DNA from: Firmicutes bacterium HGW-Firmicutes-1
Lineage (GTDB): Bacteria; Bacillota; Clostridia; Lachnospirales; Vallitaleaceae
Assembly (NCBI GenBank): GCA_002841625.1
Contig: PHAG01000001.1
Coordinates: forward strand, 62,001-126,000
Direction of reading: 5' to 3'
DNA: 64,000 bases
Positions 54,030-62,500 of this stretch are shown here, piece after piece (positions within the stretch are counted from its first letter, which is position 1; each line of letters begins with the position of its first letter). The notes beneath the pieces were generated by a model. The model made no database searches, was not told where the DNA came from, and worked only from the letters and a program-made list of their open reading frames with translations. The translations under genes and the position numbers were made by a program.

Positions 54030-54308
54030 ATGGATCAATTATTATCCCTTCTTGAAAAATTATTATATCGCAATATAACAGTATATGTTACAAGCTATCA
54101 AAGTATAAAGTTTTCTGGTGTTCTAGTTTTTGTTAACAAATCTAGCATTCGTATTGTATTAAAAAAAAACAACGATCAAGCATCACCCAAAAGACCAATG
54201 ATTAATTTTAACAAAAAACTCTATCATTCTGAAGGGGCCTTATACTTAGGAGCAATTGTAGAAATTCCTATTGATAAAATTGATGCCGTAGTTCATTATT
54301 CTATTTAA
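54030..54308 (+). CDS. Small Sm-like protein, paralogue of the coat-like protein
   Basis: A 92-residue protein with an N-terminal helix (MDQLLSLLEKLLYRNITVYV), then FSGVLVFVNKSSIRIVLKKN and the final AIVEIPIDKIDAVVHYSI. The ending clearly matches IPTDKIVSFVHNAI of the protein at 53521. The Gly/Tyr loop is missing here and replaced by a basic segment. Only a weak AAGGT ribosome site precedes the ATG. Its stop codon overlaps the stop of the convergent rhodanese gene by four bases (TTAA). Spore-related function is inferred from the neighbour. Confidence 0.65.
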   Translation: MDQLLSLLEKLLYRNITVYVTSYQSIKFSGVLVFVNKSSIRIVLKKNNDQASPKRPMINFNKKLYHSEGALYLGAIVEIPIDKIDAVVHYSI

Positions 54309-54619
54309 TTCTTTTCTTCTTCATATTCATCTACAGCCTCCATACCCTTATATAAATTTAAAGTATGAAAACCATATTTCATTAAGGTATTCGCTACGTC
54401 TTTACTATTTTTCCCTCTTTGACAAATAAAAATATACGTTTTATTTATATTTAACCTATTAAAAGAATTTATAAGTTCATACTCTGGTACTGATAATGCA
54501 CCTTGAATATGATTTTTTTCATATTCATATTTAGGTCTGATATCAATGAGTATGTAATTTTTATTACCTTGTAGTTTAAGTAATTCTTTATAGGTTATTT
54601 CATAATATGAACCTTTCAC
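54305..54619 (-). CDS. Single-domain rhodanese-like protein
   Basis: A 104-residue rhodanese domain: ELLKLQGNKNYILIDIRPKYEYEKNHI (core YILIDIRPKYEYEKNHIQGA), then IFICQRGKNSKDVANTLMKYG with the active-site cysteine in a C-x4-S loop, and LYKGMEAVDEY at the end. Such proteins move sulphur from thiosulphate or persulphides. It is monocistronic and convergent with the Sm-like gene. A GGAGTG ribosome site precedes the ATG. Confidence 0.9.
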   Translation of the reverse strand: MKGSYYEITYKELLKLQGNKNYILIDIRPKYEYEKNHIQGALSVPEYELINSFNRLNINKTYIFICQRGKNSKDVANTLMKYGFHTLNLYKGMEAVDEYEEEKN

Positions 54620-54935
54620 CTTACACTCCTCCTTAAAAAATTGGTCCCTTCAATACTTTATACTATTCATGAATGAACTAATAATTTCATTCCTAGTAAC
54701 AATACTTCTTTTTTTTATTTTTTTTTACTAGGAAAGTTCTGCATATGCAATTGGAAAAGCGGCAGATATGAAACGTGGATATTTAACACTACGTATAAAT
54801 AACTTTGTTATTTAACGCTGCGTATAAATAACTTTGTTATTTAACGCTGCGCAGCCGATTTTCTTGTAGCAAATATTATGTTATATTGATATAATATTCA
54901 TAATATGTTGCTTGAAAAGGAGGTGTATTTCATTC
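54620..54935. other. Control region between rhodanese and XRE regulator genes
   Basis: About 315 bp without a gene. It holds an 8-bp inverted repeat CCTAGTAA/TTACTAGG (54692-54699 / 54725-54732) enclosing a T-rich tract, the 29-bp tandem repeats at 54793-54850, a GCTGCGCAGC palindrome (54846-54855), and TATAAT near 54890 with the AAAGGAGGTG ribosome site of the regulator at 54917-54926. Confidence 0.55.
54793..54850. repeat. Two perfect 29-bp tandem repeats, each with a palindrome
   Basis: The unit starting GTATAAATAACTTTGTTATT occurs exactly twice (54793-54821, 54822-54850), with a degenerate partial unit before it (54779-54792). Each unit contains TAAATAAC-TTT-GTTATTTA. The position, 85-140 bp before the XRE gene, suggests a regulator binding site. 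Confidence 0.85.
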
Positions 54936-55361
54936 ATGAAGAATGAAAGAACAGAAGAATTGATCAATGAGATAAAAGATATTTCAAATGTTTATTCCTA
55001 TATTAGTAAATATAATACTGATTTCCCAAACCTTACCTTTTCTAATTTTGTAGATTTGGTCATTCAGAAAAAACGACTTAAAAAAAGCCAGGTAGTAAAA
55101 AATGCTGGCCTACATAGAACCTATGGCTATCAAATCATATCAGGAAAAAAGAAACCCTCTAGAGATAAGGCGCTTACCATTGCTTATGGCTTAGAATTGA
55201 GCTTAGAGGAAACACAAAAGCTATTAAATATTGCAGAATTTAATCCACTCTACCCTAAAAACAAACGAGATTCTATCATCATTTTTACATTATGTAATCA
55301 CTATAACTTAGAAAAAACGAATCTTTTACTTTACGATAACAAAGAAGAGCCTATTTCATAA
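54936..55361 (+). CDS. XRE-family helix-turn-helix regulator
   Basis: A 141-residue protein. A helical N-terminal region (~1-45) leads into an XRE-type helix-turn-helix (KKSQVVKNAGLHRTYGYQII, then SGKKKPSRDKALTIAYGLEL) and a C-terminal helical region (LSLEETQKLLNIAEFNPLYP; RDSIIIFTLCNH). The RTYGYQI...PSRDKAL form recurs in a Clostridial family of regulators. I use ATG 54936, which has AAAGGAGGTG upstream; a TTG at 54912 overlaps that site. The two palindromic repeats upstream may be its operators (autoregulation). Confidence 0.83.
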   Translation: MKNERTEELINEIKDISNVYSYISKYNTDFPNLTFSNFVDLVIQKKRLKKSQVVKNAGLHRTYGYQIISGKKKPSRDKALTIAYGLELSLEETQKLLNIAEFNPLYPKNKRDSIIIFTLCNHYNLEKTNLLLYDNKEEPIS

Positions 55362-55391
55362 CCATGATCTAGACTCTTTATTTATATTCAC

Positions 55392-56180
55392 CTATTTAAT
55401 ATGTTCATGTCCAAATAAATGCTCAAAGCAATACTCGTGTTGCCCTTCACATTTTGAGCAAACTCTAAACTCTAAATCTGTATCGTCCTCATCTGTACGT
55501 CCACAAACCTCGCATTTATGAAGATGATCCTTTTTAATCGTAGAATTTGTTCGATAAGTTTTTTTCCTGACATGTGATTTAGTAGCATTTTTTCTTCCTG
55601 ATATAATATCCTTTCCAAAGAACACAAAATAATTCAATACTGATATACCAATTGCAATTTTTACAGTTAAACTACCCGTTAAAAAGCTAAAAATAAAGAA
55701 TGCCCAACTTAGCCAACCTAAATATTTTACCTTAACAGGTAAGACAAAAAACAACGTAAACTGTTGTTCTGGATATAACTTTGCAAAAGCTAAAAATAAG
55801 GATAAGCTTAAGTAGTAATTATCCATAGACAACCCTGAGGCAAATGCGCCAATAATGATACCAAGAACCCCTAAAAAATAATAACAATTAAACTTGAAAG
55901 TTCCCCATTCATGCTCAAGGGAAGTTCCAATTAAATAATCAATATAAAGTGCAAAAAAAAGAAAAAACGTACTAACTTTAGGTGGAATAAACAAAAAGGT
56001 AACAACACGCCATACTTGTCCATGCAATACCAAATTAGGATCAAATACAAGATTATTGATAAACCCTGGGCTAAAATAGCCTAAAATAAGTACTACTACA
56101 TTTGCAAACACGATATATCCTATCAAATTTCGAATTGCAAATTTACCAAACTTTCTTTCTAGTTTATATAAAAGCTTCAT
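55392..56180 (-). CDS. Rhomboid/derlin-like membrane protein with C-terminal zinc ribbon
   Basis: A 262-residue protein with six or so membrane segments. It has the rhomboid-type layout (GQVWRVVTFLFIPPKVSTFF; LEHEWGTFKFNCYYFLGVLG) but no G-x-S-G catalytic serine, so it looks like an inactive rhomboid. The cytoplasmic tail has HKCEVCGRTDEDD, VCSKCEG and CFEHLFGHEH, a likely zinc-binding module. I use ATG 56178-56180 because GAGGAG (the end of the upstream gene) is eight bases before it; a GTG at 56189 is possible. It follows the TPR-GGDEF gene directly and is probably co-transcribed with it. Confidence 0.8.
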   Translation of the reverse strand: MKLLYKLERKFGKFAIRNLIGYIVFANVVVLILGYFSPGFINNLVFDPNLVLHGQVWRVVTFLFIPPKVSTFFLFFALYIDYLIGTSLEHEWGTFKFNCYYFLGVLGIIIGAFASGLSMDNYYLSLSLFLAFAKLYPEQQFTLFFVLPVKVKYLGWLSWAFFIFSFLTGSLTVKIAIGISVLNYFVFFGKDIISGRKNATKSHVRKKTYRTNSTIKKDHLHKCEVCGRTDEDDTDLEFRVCSKCEGQHEYCFEHLFGHEHIK

Positions 56181-56185
56181 AGCTA

Positions 56186-58279
56186 TCACTCCTCATGAAT
56201 TATATGATTTACATTATTTCTGCCGCTATTCTTAGCAATATATAAGGCATTATCAGCAATGGCAAAAATTTTTATGTAATCATCCATTTTCTTAACCAAA
56301 GTTACTACTCCGATTGTCAAAGTTACTACATCTGCGCATTTAGAAAAATGGTGTTCAATATCCATTTCCACAATACCCTTACGCATTCTTTCCGCAATTT
56401 CTTTAGCCTCTGAAGGCTCTTTGTTCATTATAATTACTAAAAACTCATCTCCACCATACCTATAGATAAAGCTTTTTTCTTTGGCACATATTTTATTTAG
56501 TACATTACTAACAGCTATTAAACATTGATCTCCTGCTAAATGTCCATAGTTATCATTGTATTCTTTAAAGAAGTCCACGTCAATCATAACAACTGAATAG
56601 GGCTTCTTATACTTTTTTGCTCGTTGAATAATCTTACTCGCATTGGTATTTAATGAATATCTATTATAAACCTTTGTTAACCCGTCTTTTTCAGTGAGTT
56701 CTTTTAGCTTTCTGTTGGTATCAATTAACGTTTGAGATTTATTACAATTGTTAAATGCAATTGTAATATAAGCTGATAATATTTTTAATATTTCTAAGTC
56801 ATTTTCTGCATATGTATTTTCATAATAGCTATGAACATCAATTAAGCCTATCGCTTCATTCTCAAATATAAGTGGAGATGACATGACAGAGTTTATTTTT
56901 CCCATTCCAATCACAGAATAATCGAGCACCTGCGTACTTGGACTAATCGTTAAAATATCATTATCTATACTTCCTTCAGTTTTTTGTAAAAGGTTTGCAA
57001 GATGGTTGTCTTTATTGTCAAAATTATAAGTAAGCTTCTTGCTTTCGTTGTTGTTATTGTAAATAGTATAGTCTAGAACATTCCCTTTATTGATAAAACC
57101 TACCCCAAAAGAGTCACATTTAATTAGTTGAAAGATACTTTTATTGATTTTTTCAATGATTTCGTTTTGTTTTAGTGTGGATGTTATTTCTCTTCCAAGC
57201 TTTGATAAAACAACAAGATTCTCATTTATATTTGTCAATTCCTTTACTTTAATATCTGTTCTTAAGTACTCATACTTATTTATAATATTTTTCACCTTAA
57301 TGTTTTTCCAAGTTTCATCATTAACAGTTTTTATATCGTTAAATCTTTTAAAATAACTTAAAGCCCTATCATATTGTTTATTTCTCTCATGAATCTTTGC
57401 AAGATATAAGTAAACCTTAAGCTCTGCTTTTAAACTTCTTTCTTTCAGAAGCAAATTACTCGCTTCAGTCAATATTTGTTCTGCTGCCTCATACTGATCA
57501 CTTTCATAAAGCATAATTCCATATTCTGTCATAGTTTCAAGTAGATTTGGTAGCATTTTCAAGCTAGTGAACTTATATATAGATTTTTCGAAAAAGGCTA
57601 TTGACTCCTTCAATTCACCTGTTAGGAAGTGATATTTTGCATACACCATGTATGCATAACCAAAATCAAAATCATCACTATTCTCAATAGCTGTATTGAT
57701 TGCTTTTTTAATAAACATCCCAGCTTCCTTTACCCCACCTTCATTTATATAGCACTCTGCTAAATAACTATAGGCTTTGCTTAAGCTATAAGATACCTCT
57801 TTGGAAATACTCAAATCAACAACCTCTTCGAAATACTCAATCGCTATATTGTATTGTTCAAGCTCTTTGTATATGAATCCAATTCTTAGAAGAATGATTT
57901 CCTTTTCTTGATTACTAATTTTCAAGCAATTTAAATAGTATTCTAATGCACTTTCAAAATCGTTGACTTCTAATCTTAAATCTCCAAGCTGTTGCAATAC
58001 TTTTGTATGTATATCTAAATAATGATTTTTATTACAAATGGTTAAACAGCTTTCAAAATATTCATTTGCATCAGAGAAATCCTTCGTTTTATACTTTAAC
58101 ATGCCAAAAAGAAGAGAGCATTTTGCAATGCCTTCTTCATAATTAGTATTCATAGATTTTTCATAAGCTTCTTCAGCTAAAATAGTTGCGTTCATTAAAT
58201 CAGTTTCAAGTTTTGATTCAAGATATGCTTCTGCCTTTATGCACAAATCACTTATTTCTAACTTTATTTCATTAGGCAT
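56186..58279 (-). CDS. TPR-GAF-GGDEF diguanylate cyclase
   Basis: A 697-residue cytoplasmic protein. Residues 1-330 are tetratricopeptide repeats (CLKISNQEKEIILLRIGFIY; AYSYLAECYINEGGVKEAGM; LYLAKIHERNKQYDRALSYF). About 350-505 is a GAF-like sensor. Residues ~535-695 form the GGDEF domain with intact YRYGGDEFLVIIM and VVMIDVDFFKEYNDNYGHLA. It would make c-di-GMP in response to a ligand or protein partner of the GAF/TPR part. GGGGGAT lies seven bases before the ATG. The rhomboid-like gene follows within a few bases. Confidence 0.9.
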   Translation of the reverse strand: MPNEIKLEISDLCIKAEAYLESKLETDLMNATILAEEAYEKSMNTNYEEGIAKCSLLFGMLKYKTKDFSDANEYFESCLTICNKNHYLDIHTKVLQQLGDLRLEVNDFESALEYYLNCLKISNQEKEIILLRIGFIYKELEQYNIAIEYFEEVVDLSISKEVSYSLSKAYSYLAECYINEGGVKEAGMFIKKAINTAIENSDDFDFGYAYMVYAKYHFLTGELKESIAFFEKSIYKFTSLKMLPNLLETMTEYGIMLYESDQYEAAEQILTEASNLLLKERSLKAELKVYLYLAKIHERNKQYDRALSYFKRFNDIKTVNDETWKNIKVKNIINKYEYLRTDIKVKELTNINENLVVLSKLGREITSTLKQNEIIEKINKSIFQLIKCDSFGVGFINKGNVLDYTIYNNNNESKKLTYNFDNKDNHLANLLQKTEGSIDNDILTISPSTQVLDYSVIGMGKINSVMSSPLIFENEAIGLIDVHSYYENTYAENDLEILKILSAYITIAFNNCNKSQTLIDTNRKLKELTEKDGLTKVYNRYSLNTNASKIIQRAKKYKKPYSVVMIDVDFFKEYNDNYGHLAGDQCLIAVSNVLNKICAKEKSFIYRYGGDEFLVIIMNKEPSEAKEIAERMRKGIVEMDIEHHFSKCADVVTLTIGVVTLVKKMDDYIKIFAIADNALYIAKNSGRNNVNHIIHEE

Positions 58280-58345
58280 GTAACGATCCCCCGTACATGT
58301 AAAATTGACGACAATGATTCGGTATCGAGTTAATGTTCATCAATT

Positions 58346-58351
58346 ATTATA
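58346..58351 (-). promoter_or_regulatory. Possible -10 element of the TPR-GAF-GGDEF gene
   Basis: TATAAT on the minus strand, 67 bases before the ATG. The matching -35 is poor (TTCATA at about 17 bases), so this is tentative. Confidence 0.35.
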
Positions 58352-58391
58352 TCATTTTTCTACATATTATGAAAGCAATATTTTACCACTA

Positions 58392-59504
58392 TCAATTCGT
58401 GATTACGAGTTCTGTATCCTTATCGAAAATATGAATTTTATTTAAATCTAGAGCTAAATGAATCGTGTCACCCGGTTTTGCTAAGGAACGCGGATCAACT
58501 TTTGCAGTAATCTCGCTGTCTTCCACTGACAAGTATAGAAACACCTCTGCACCTAATAATTCCGTTACATTCACTTTTGTTTCAATTACACTTCCTTTAG
58601 AAGCTTCAATAAATATTTCTGTATCGTGAATGTCTTCTGGACGAATGCCCATCACGACTTCTTTATTTATATATTCTCCATTAATCAACGTTTGTGCTTT
58701 ACCTTCTGGTAATATAATTGATTGAGCTCCAAAAACAAGAGCGATACCTTCAGAAGTTTTTTCCACCTTAGTATTGATAAAATTCATTTGTGGTGATCCA
58801 ATAAAACCTGCCACGAATTTATTGATTGGTTTTGAATATAAGTTAAGGGGTGTATCGACCTGTTGAATTACTCCATCCTTCATAACAACAATTCTCGTAC
58901 CTAAAGTCATAGCTTCTGTTTGATCATGTGTTACATAAATGAAAGTGGTTTGAAGTCTGTGGTGTAATTTAGCAAGCTCAATTCTCATTTGAACCCTAAG
59001 CTTCGCATCTAGGTTAGAAAGTGGCTCGTCAAATAAAAACACCTTAGGATTTCGAACAATTGCTCGACCAATCGCAACACGTTGTCTTTGACCACCTGAT
59101 AATTCTTTAGGCTTGCGATCTAATAAACTTTCTATACTTAAAATTTTTGCTACATCATCTACTTGCTTTTTAATTTCTGCCTTTGGTACCTTTCTTAACT
59201 TTAAACTAAAGGCCATGTTATCAAACACAGACATATGAGGATACAATGCATAATTTTGGAAAACCATTGCGATGTCTCTATCCTTTGGTTCAATATCGTT
59301 TACCATTCTTTCATCAATATATAATTCGCCCTCGGAAATATCTTCAAGTCCAGCTATCATACGTAAGGTAGTTGATTTTCCACAGCCTGATGGTCCAACG
59401 AAAATAATAAATTCCTTATCTAATATTTCAAGGTTAAAACCTTCTACTGCTGAAAATCCATTTGGATATCTTTTACAAATGTTTTGCAATGATAAATTTG
59501 CCAT
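58392..59504 (-). CDS. Sugar ABC transporter ATP-binding protein (MsmK/MalK/UgpC type)
   Basis: A 370-residue ATPase of the carbohydrate CUT1 transporters: Walker A GPSGCGKST, signature LSGGQRQRVAIGRAI, Walker B VFLFDEPLSNLDAKLR, H-loop VTHDQTEAMTLG. A C-terminal MOBE/TOBE regulatory domain follows (about residues 240-370, MGIRPEDIHDTE). It is the last gene of the disaccharide operon. MsmX-type ATPases often serve several importers, but the operon position suggests it energises the two permeases at its upstream end. Confidence 0.94.
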   Translation of the reverse strand: MANLSLQNICKRYPNGFSAVEGFNLEILDKEFIIFVGPSGCGKSTTLRMIAGLEDISEGELYIDERMVNDIEPKDRDIAMVFQNYALYPHMSVFDNMAFSLKLRKVPKAEIKKQVDDVAKILSIESLLDRKPKELSGGQRQRVAIGRAIVRNPKVFLFDEPLSNLDAKLRVQMRIELAKLHHRLQTTFIYVTHDQTEAMTLGTRIVVMKDGVIQQVDTPLNLYSKPINKFVAGFIGSPQMNFINTKVEKTSEGIALVFGAQSIILPEGKAQTLINGEYINKEVVMGIRPEDIHDTEIFIEASKGSVIETKVNVTELLGAEVFLYLSVEDSEITAKVDPRSLAKPGDTIHLALDLNKIHIFDKDTELVITN

Positions 59505-59524
59505 AATAAAGCCCCCTTTGTAGC

Positions 59525-60181
59525 TTAAAGAATAATGAGTTTTTCAAAAACACGAAGTAATAAATCAGTAGATTCAACTACTTGGTCTGCTAAGTAAAGT
59601 ACATCTTTATCTCCGACACCAACAGCATACATGTACCCATCTTTTGCAGCTTGGATGCCGGACGTTGCATCTTCAACTACGATACATCGTTCTGGTTCAA
59701 TATCAAAATGCATTGCTGCCTTTAGGAAAAGATCAGGTGCAGGCTTACCTAACTTAACTGAATCCGGATTCACAATGTAGTCAAACCACTGAGTAACACC
59801 AAGTTTATCAACGATTGTTGGTGCATTTCTTGAAGCACTGCCTAGAGCTATATGAACCCCATTTTCCTTAAGCCATGTTAGTAGATCAATAATACCAGGT
59901 AATATATCTTCTGGTGTCATTTGATTAATTAAGCCTAAATAATATTCATTTTTTTCATCTGCTAAGGCATTTTTCGCCTCATTGTTATATACGTTATTTA
60001 AATTTTGTGTTGCAAGAATTCTTTCTAAGGAATCAATTCTTCCAACACCTTTCAGTTGTTCATTAAACTCTCTATCAATATCTATACCAATCTTATTGGC
60101 TAACTGCTTCCATGCTAGGTAGTGATACTCTGCAGTATCTGTAACCACACCGTCTAAATCAAATATTACAAGCTTATACAC
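59525..60181 (-). CDS. pgmB: Beta-phosphoglucomutase
   Basis: A HAD-superfamily mutase of 218 residues. The nucleophile motif is FDLDGVVTDTAEYHYLAWKQ (the DxDGVxTDTAxxH form is specific for beta-PGM), with LKGVGRIDSLERIL in the cap, then ALGSASRNAP and VVEDATSGIQAAKDG. It converts beta-glucose 1-phosphate, released by the GH65 phosphorylase encoded one base upstream, into glucose 6-phosphate. The pairing GH65-pgmB is a strong functional link: GH65 inverting phosphorylases yield exactly the beta anomer. Confidence 0.96.
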   Translation of the reverse strand: MYKLVIFDLDGVVTDTAEYHYLAWKQLANKIGIDIDREFNEQLKGVGRIDSLERILATQNLNNVYNNEAKNALADEKNEYYLGLINQMTPEDILPGIIDLLTWLKENGVHIALGSASRNAPTIVDKLGVTQWFDYIVNPDSVKLGKPAPDLFLKAAMHFDIEPERCIVVEDATSGIQAAKDGYMYAVGVGDKDVLYLADQVVESTDLLLRVFEKLIIL

Positions 60182-60182
60182 T

Positions 60183-62489
60183 TTAATTATCTCCTCTTAC
60201 TGTATGAGTCAGTTGCTTAAGCTGAAGGGTTAATTCCTTTTCAATGAAATAACCTTGTTCGTAAATTTTCACTTCTAAAGGTTTGCCTTCAATGCAAATA
60301 TGAATATGCTCCATGTTTACCTCAATATGAATTACGCGGCCTAGATATTTGATGTTAAACTGATAACCTTCCCATTCATCTGAAAGTATTGGATTGAAGC
60401 TAATACCTTCTTCTTTTATTCTTAACCCCGCAAAACCATATACAATGCCCATAAAGCTACCACCCATATTTGCCATATGCAAACCGTCTTTTGTATTATT
60501 ATGGGTGTTATCAAGGTCAAGTCTCGCTGTTTCCATAAAATATTGATAAGCTTCTTTTTCATATCCTAATTTACACGCCACCATACTACTTACACAATAA
60601 GACAATGATGAATCATGGGTAGTAATCTTCTCATAATAATCATAACTATTTTTAATAGTACTTTCTTTAGTATAATCCTCTAGCATTAGATGGGCAAGTA
60701 TTGTATCTGCTTGTTTTAATACTTGATGACGATAAATTGTTAGTGGATGAAAATTCATAAGCAATGGATATTGTTCTTTTTTTGTTCCACTGAAGTCCCA
60801 AACCTTCTTATTTAAAAAAGAGTCGTCTTGGGGATTGATGTCTAATTGTTCATCGTATGGTAAATACATGATATCAGAAATTTCCTTAAATCTTTGAATT
60901 TCTAAGACCGCTACATCTAACTTCGTTAACAAATCTGTTGTTGCTACCTCACCAAAGCAATCCATTAATTCTATGTAGATTTTATTTGCCCAATATAAGT
61001 TATACTTAGCAATCGTATTTGTGTAATAATTGTTGTTTACAATTGCAGTATACTCATCCGGTCCAGTTACACTATCAATGTAAAAATGTTCACCTTTTTG
61101 ATGACCCATATCCACCCACAGTCTAGCAGTCTCAAATAAAACCTCGGCACCAAAGTCACGCATAAATTGTATATCGTTTGTAGCTAGATAATAGCTAATA
61201 AATGCATAAGCTATGTCACCACTAATATGGTATTGAGCAGTTCCTGCTGGAAAATACCCAGAGCATTCAGTACCACTAATTGTACGCCAAGGAAACAAAG
61301 CGCCTCTCTTATGCCCCATAATCATTGCTCTTTCTTTTGCTTGCTCTAAGATGTTATAACGATACATTAATAGATTTTTTGCTATTTCTGGATTTGTTAG
61401 AAGAAATACTGGGAAAATCAAAATTTCTGTATCCCAAAAGTAATGTCCTTCATAGCCTTCTCCAGTTAATCCCTTTGCAGAAATATTGCTGTATTTATCT
61501 TTGCCTACTGATTGAAGAAGTTGAAAAATATTAAACTGCAAACCTTCTTGAATGCTTTTTTCACCTTTTACATCAATATAGGTTGACTTCCAAAAATCCG
61601 CTAAATATTTCGTCTGTTCTTCTATCCAATACTCAAAACTAAATTCTTTAACCTTTGTTAATAGTTCGTTACTTTCTTCTAGTGGGTTTTGATGTCTTAA
61701 AGAGTCTGTATAAATTGTATACTTTGTAAAACTTGTTTTTTCATTTAATTTGAACTTATGAACTTCTTCAACTTGCTTTGAGTTTGTAAATTTTACAATT
61801 TGACAATCTTCCTTACCTCTAGATCCAATTAAAGTACTTACACAACTGCAGGATAACCCCGAGTGGCTTGTTTTAACTTGGATTGATAAATGATCCTCGA
61901 TTGATGTACTAACAATGTTTAAAAGCTTCGAATGTCCACTAGCCACTCTTGGATCATCTTTATCCGTGTAATTATACACATCTCCATTTAGATTTGATTT
62001 AATCATTACTTCTCCAAGATAGGAAATAGGTTCAATTTCTAAATGGATAACGAATAATTCTAATTGTTTAAATGATACCATCCTTTTGTAGCTAATCTTA
62101 AGTGCTTCATTTTTTTGATTGAAATAAGTAAAACTTCTAGTAACATATCCCTTTTTCATATCTAGTGTACGCGTATAATTTGTTATCTTACCTGTTAATG
62201 GTGAAACAATTTCTCCATCTTCAAGCTCAATAATCAAACCTTGACTATCAATAATATTTAGTAGCTTTTGCATCGTATCTGGAAATCCATATGCCTTTTC
62301 GGCATAAGTGATGTCCACAACATCATGAAAAGCATTTATATATGTTCCACGTATTGTCGGTAATTCATCTAGGTAGCCTTCTTCAAAATTACCTCTAACG
62401 CCAAGGTAACCATTTCCAATTGCAAAAATGCTTTCATTGATGATTAATTCATCCTTCAATATTTCGTTTTCTTTAATGTCGTGTTTCAT
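60183..62489 (-). CDS. Glycoside hydrolase family 65 disaccharide phosphorylase
   Basis: A 768-residue GH65 enzyme: an N-terminal beta-sandwich, then the (alpha/alpha)6 barrel with GEGYEGHYFWDTEILIFPVF, the catalytic acid Glu in SVTGPDEYTAIVNNNYYTN (about residue 478) and the phosphate-binding GLHMANMGGSFMGIVYGFAG. The substrate loop reads TISGTECSGYFPAGTAQYHI. I recall this PAGTAQYHI form from kojibiose, nigerose and trehalose phosphorylases, and a different loop (HNEWEITFEEIHRNG) from maltose phosphorylases. Thus maltose is less likely, and the exact alpha-glucobiose is open. It would supply beta-glucose 1-phosphate to the next gene's mutase. Confidence 0.93.
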   Translation of the reverse strand: MKHDIKENEILKDELIINESIFAIGNGYLGVRGNFEEGYLDELPTIRGTYINAFHDVVDITYAEKAYGFPDTMQKLLNIIDSQGLIIELEDGEIVSPLTGKITNYTRTLDMKKGYVTRSFTYFNQKNEALKISYKRMVSFKQLELFVIHLEIEPISYLGEVMIKSNLNGDVYNYTDKDDPRVASGHSKLLNIVSTSIEDHLSIQVKTSHSGLSCSCVSTLIGSRGKEDCQIVKFTNSKQVEEVHKFKLNEKTSFTKYTIYTDSLRHQNPLEESNELLTKVKEFSFEYWIEEQTKYLADFWKSTYIDVKGEKSIQEGLQFNIFQLLQSVGKDKYSNISAKGLTGEGYEGHYFWDTEILIFPVFLLTNPEIAKNLLMYRYNILEQAKERAMIMGHKRGALFPWRTISGTECSGYFPAGTAQYHISGDIAYAFISYYLATNDIQFMRDFGAEVLFETARLWVDMGHQKGEHFYIDSVTGPDEYTAIVNNNYYTNTIAKYNLYWANKIYIELMDCFGEVATTDLLTKLDVAVLEIQRFKEISDIMYLPYDEQLDINPQDDSFLNKKVWDFSGTKKEQYPLLMNFHPLTIYRHQVLKQADTILAHLMLEDYTKESTIKNSYDYYEKITTHDSSLSYCVSSMVACKLGYEKEAYQYFMETARLDLDNTHNNTKDGLHMANMGGSFMGIVYGFAGLRIKEEGISFNPILSDEWEGYQFNIKYLGRVIHIEVNMEHIHICIEGKPLEVKIYEQGYFIEKELTLQLKQLTHTVRGDN

Positions 62490-62500
62490 TTAATCACCTA

